From Bradyrhizobium roseum (lineage in GTDB: Bacteria > Pseudomonadota > Alphaproteobacteria > Rhizobiales > Xanthobacteraceae), in NCBI RefSeq assembly GCF_030413175.1, contig NZ_CP129212.1, positions 1,116,001-1,180,000 on the forward strand: a DNA stretch of 64,000 bases, in the 5' to 3' direction. The translations under genes and the position numbers were made by a program. Below are positions 63,091-64,000 of this stretch, in pieces (within the stretch, counting starts at the first letter, position 1; every line of letters starts with the position of its first letter). The notes under the pieces were generated by a model. The model did no database searches and was not told the DNA's origin. It was given only the letters and a program-made list of their open reading frames with translations.

Positions 63091-63655
63091 GCATTTCTCC
63101 CTGCAGATGCGGTTCAGACCCGCACGATTATTTTTGGTTTCGAATGTCATGTGTAGGGCTGGCGAACCCGGGGCGCAATGCACCGCCCTTTTCGTGGCAT
63201 GGTGAGAATGGGTAGGGCGCGGAAGCGGACGATCGGCTTTGTGCCGCTATTGATGGGTGCTCCATCCATCCTTTGAGACGCCGCTTCGCGGTGCAGCGAA
63301 GTCGGGCGGCCGAAGGGCGAGCATCCCCGCCAAGACTACCTGTCCGGGCATGGAACCGGGACGACCAGCCCTTGTAACCGCCCGGTCAGCCTCCATTTCC
63401 GGCACTCGGATTCCCCTTTGGTAACCTAAAGTTAACCGAGCTTAGCGTTTGGTTAGGGACGGAATGACGCGCGGACAGCCCTCGTTTTGACACGTTGGCA
63501 GGGGAAGCAGGGCCCGGCTTTCGGCGGGCCCCCCATGCGACACAAGAGCGGCTTTCGCGCTGGCGCATATTGCCGCGCCCGACGCGCGGCTGTGGAACCG
63601 GCAGCCGTTTGCTCCCGGAGGAAATAGGGACACTTTCGTTGAGAGGATACCGCTC
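63091..63655. other. Intergenic region upstream of tolQ
   Basis: 565 bases with no convincing gene on either strand. It contains a strong hairpin GGGCCCG (63510-63516) with CGGGCCC (63525-63531) with no T run after it, and a GAGAGG ribosome site for tolQ. The tol-pal promoter probably lies here. Confidence 0.55.
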
Positions 63656-64000
63656 ATGAATCCCGCCGACGTGGCTTCGACAGCCTTGCCGTTGGTCTCC
63701 GCCGATGTCTCGCTGATTGCCCTGTTCATGCAGGCCCACTGGGTCGTGAAAGCGGTCATGCTTGGGCTGCTGGCCTGCTCGGTCTGGGTCTGGGCGATCG
63801 CGATCGACAAGATTTTCCTGTACGGCCGCACCAAGCGCGCCATGGACCGTTTCGAGCAGGCGTTCTGGTCCGGTCAGTCGATCGAGGAACTCTACCGCGC
63901 GCTGTCGGCCAAACCGACGCAGTCGATGGCGGCGTGCTTCGTCGCCGCCATGCGCGAGTGGAAGCGCTCGTTCGAGAGCCAGTCGCGCTCCTTTGCCGGC
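63656..64000 (+). CDS. tolQ: Protein TolQ (partial)
   Basis: The first 115 residues are in the window. A membrane helix (HWVVKAVMLGLLACSVWVWAIA, in part) is followed by the KIFLYGRTKRAMDRFEQAFW region, typical of TolQ. TolQ forms the proton channel of the Tol-Pal system with TolR. The gene continues to the right. The usual upstream partner ybgC is 23 kb away. Confidence 0.92.
   Translation, partial: MNPADVASTALPLVSADVSLIALFMQAHWVVKAVMLGLLACSVWVWAIAIDKIFLYGRTKRAMDRFEQAFWSGQSIEELYRALSAKPTQSMAACFVAAMREWKRSFESQSRSFAG

Noticed and set aside
1..64000. CRISPR array
   Set aside because: No series of short direct repeats with regular unique spacers was seen; repeats found are dispersed palindromes.

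Overview
The window is GC-rich chromosomal DNA that looks like an alphaproteobacterium of the Bradyrhizobium/Rhodopseudomonas group. This is an inference from protein style, from the zapA - 6S RNA - 5-FCL order, from the ruvC-ruvA-ruvB-ybgC run, and from several GC-rich palindromic repeats scattered between genes. No rRNA, complete tRNA or CRISPR array was seen.

Layout. 1-2.3 kb: end of a membrane protein, then a MotA/TolQ-like channel with an OmpA-type partner. 2.4-4.3 kb: DUF1295 protein and a cyclopropane fatty acid synthase-type methyltransferase. 4.6-9.0 kb: a two-gene RND efflux pump. 9.2-15.1 kb: a foreign-looking insert with a tyrosine recombinase, a STAND-like P-loop ATPase, a convergent Ddl-like ATP-grasp ligase and a Fic protein. 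The ATPase and ligase start codons each lie in a copy of the same 19-bp sequence, facing each other as perfect inverted repeats. 15.2-24.7 kb: a minus-strand central carbon cluster (transketolase, GAPDH, a tiny membrane protein, PGK, class II and class I aldolases, a ThiE-like protein, a Sel1-repeat protein, an inositol monophosphatase-like enzyme). 25.0-28.1 kb: DUF4164 protein, ZapA, a DUF559 endonuclease in a palindrome-bounded cassette, 6S RNA, 5-formyltetrahydrofolate cyclo-ligase and a YmdB-like phosphoesterase. 28.1-34.5 kb: a secreted protein, a three-subunit molybdenum hydroxylase, and a soluble chemotaxis receptor that also carries a PilZ-like and a Cache-like region. 34.7-40.4 kb: yebC, ruvC, ruvA, a cytidine deaminase-like gene, ruvB, a Tat-exported phosphoesterase and ybgC. 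40.4-63.1 kb: an accessory stretch of small regulators each beside a target (TetR with DUF1348, TetR with GST, HxlR with GST, TetR with DUF2852, an ECF42-type sigma factor with a DGPF/YciI protein), two MFS exporters, cobT-cobS-phosphatase for cobalamin, a serine acetyltransferase, a beta-lactamase-fold esterase, and a decayed patch with a group II intron fragment and a broken ccdA-like tail. The window ends inside tolQ, so the accessory block separates ybgC from tolQ.

The most interesting item is the recombinase/ATPase/ATP-grasp insert. Its inverted repeats are placed so that inversion would exchange the two genes exactly at their start codons. Second are the DUF559 cassette with symmetric hairpins and terminal inverted repeats, and a matched pair of operators linking a TetR regulator to the DUF2852 gene.
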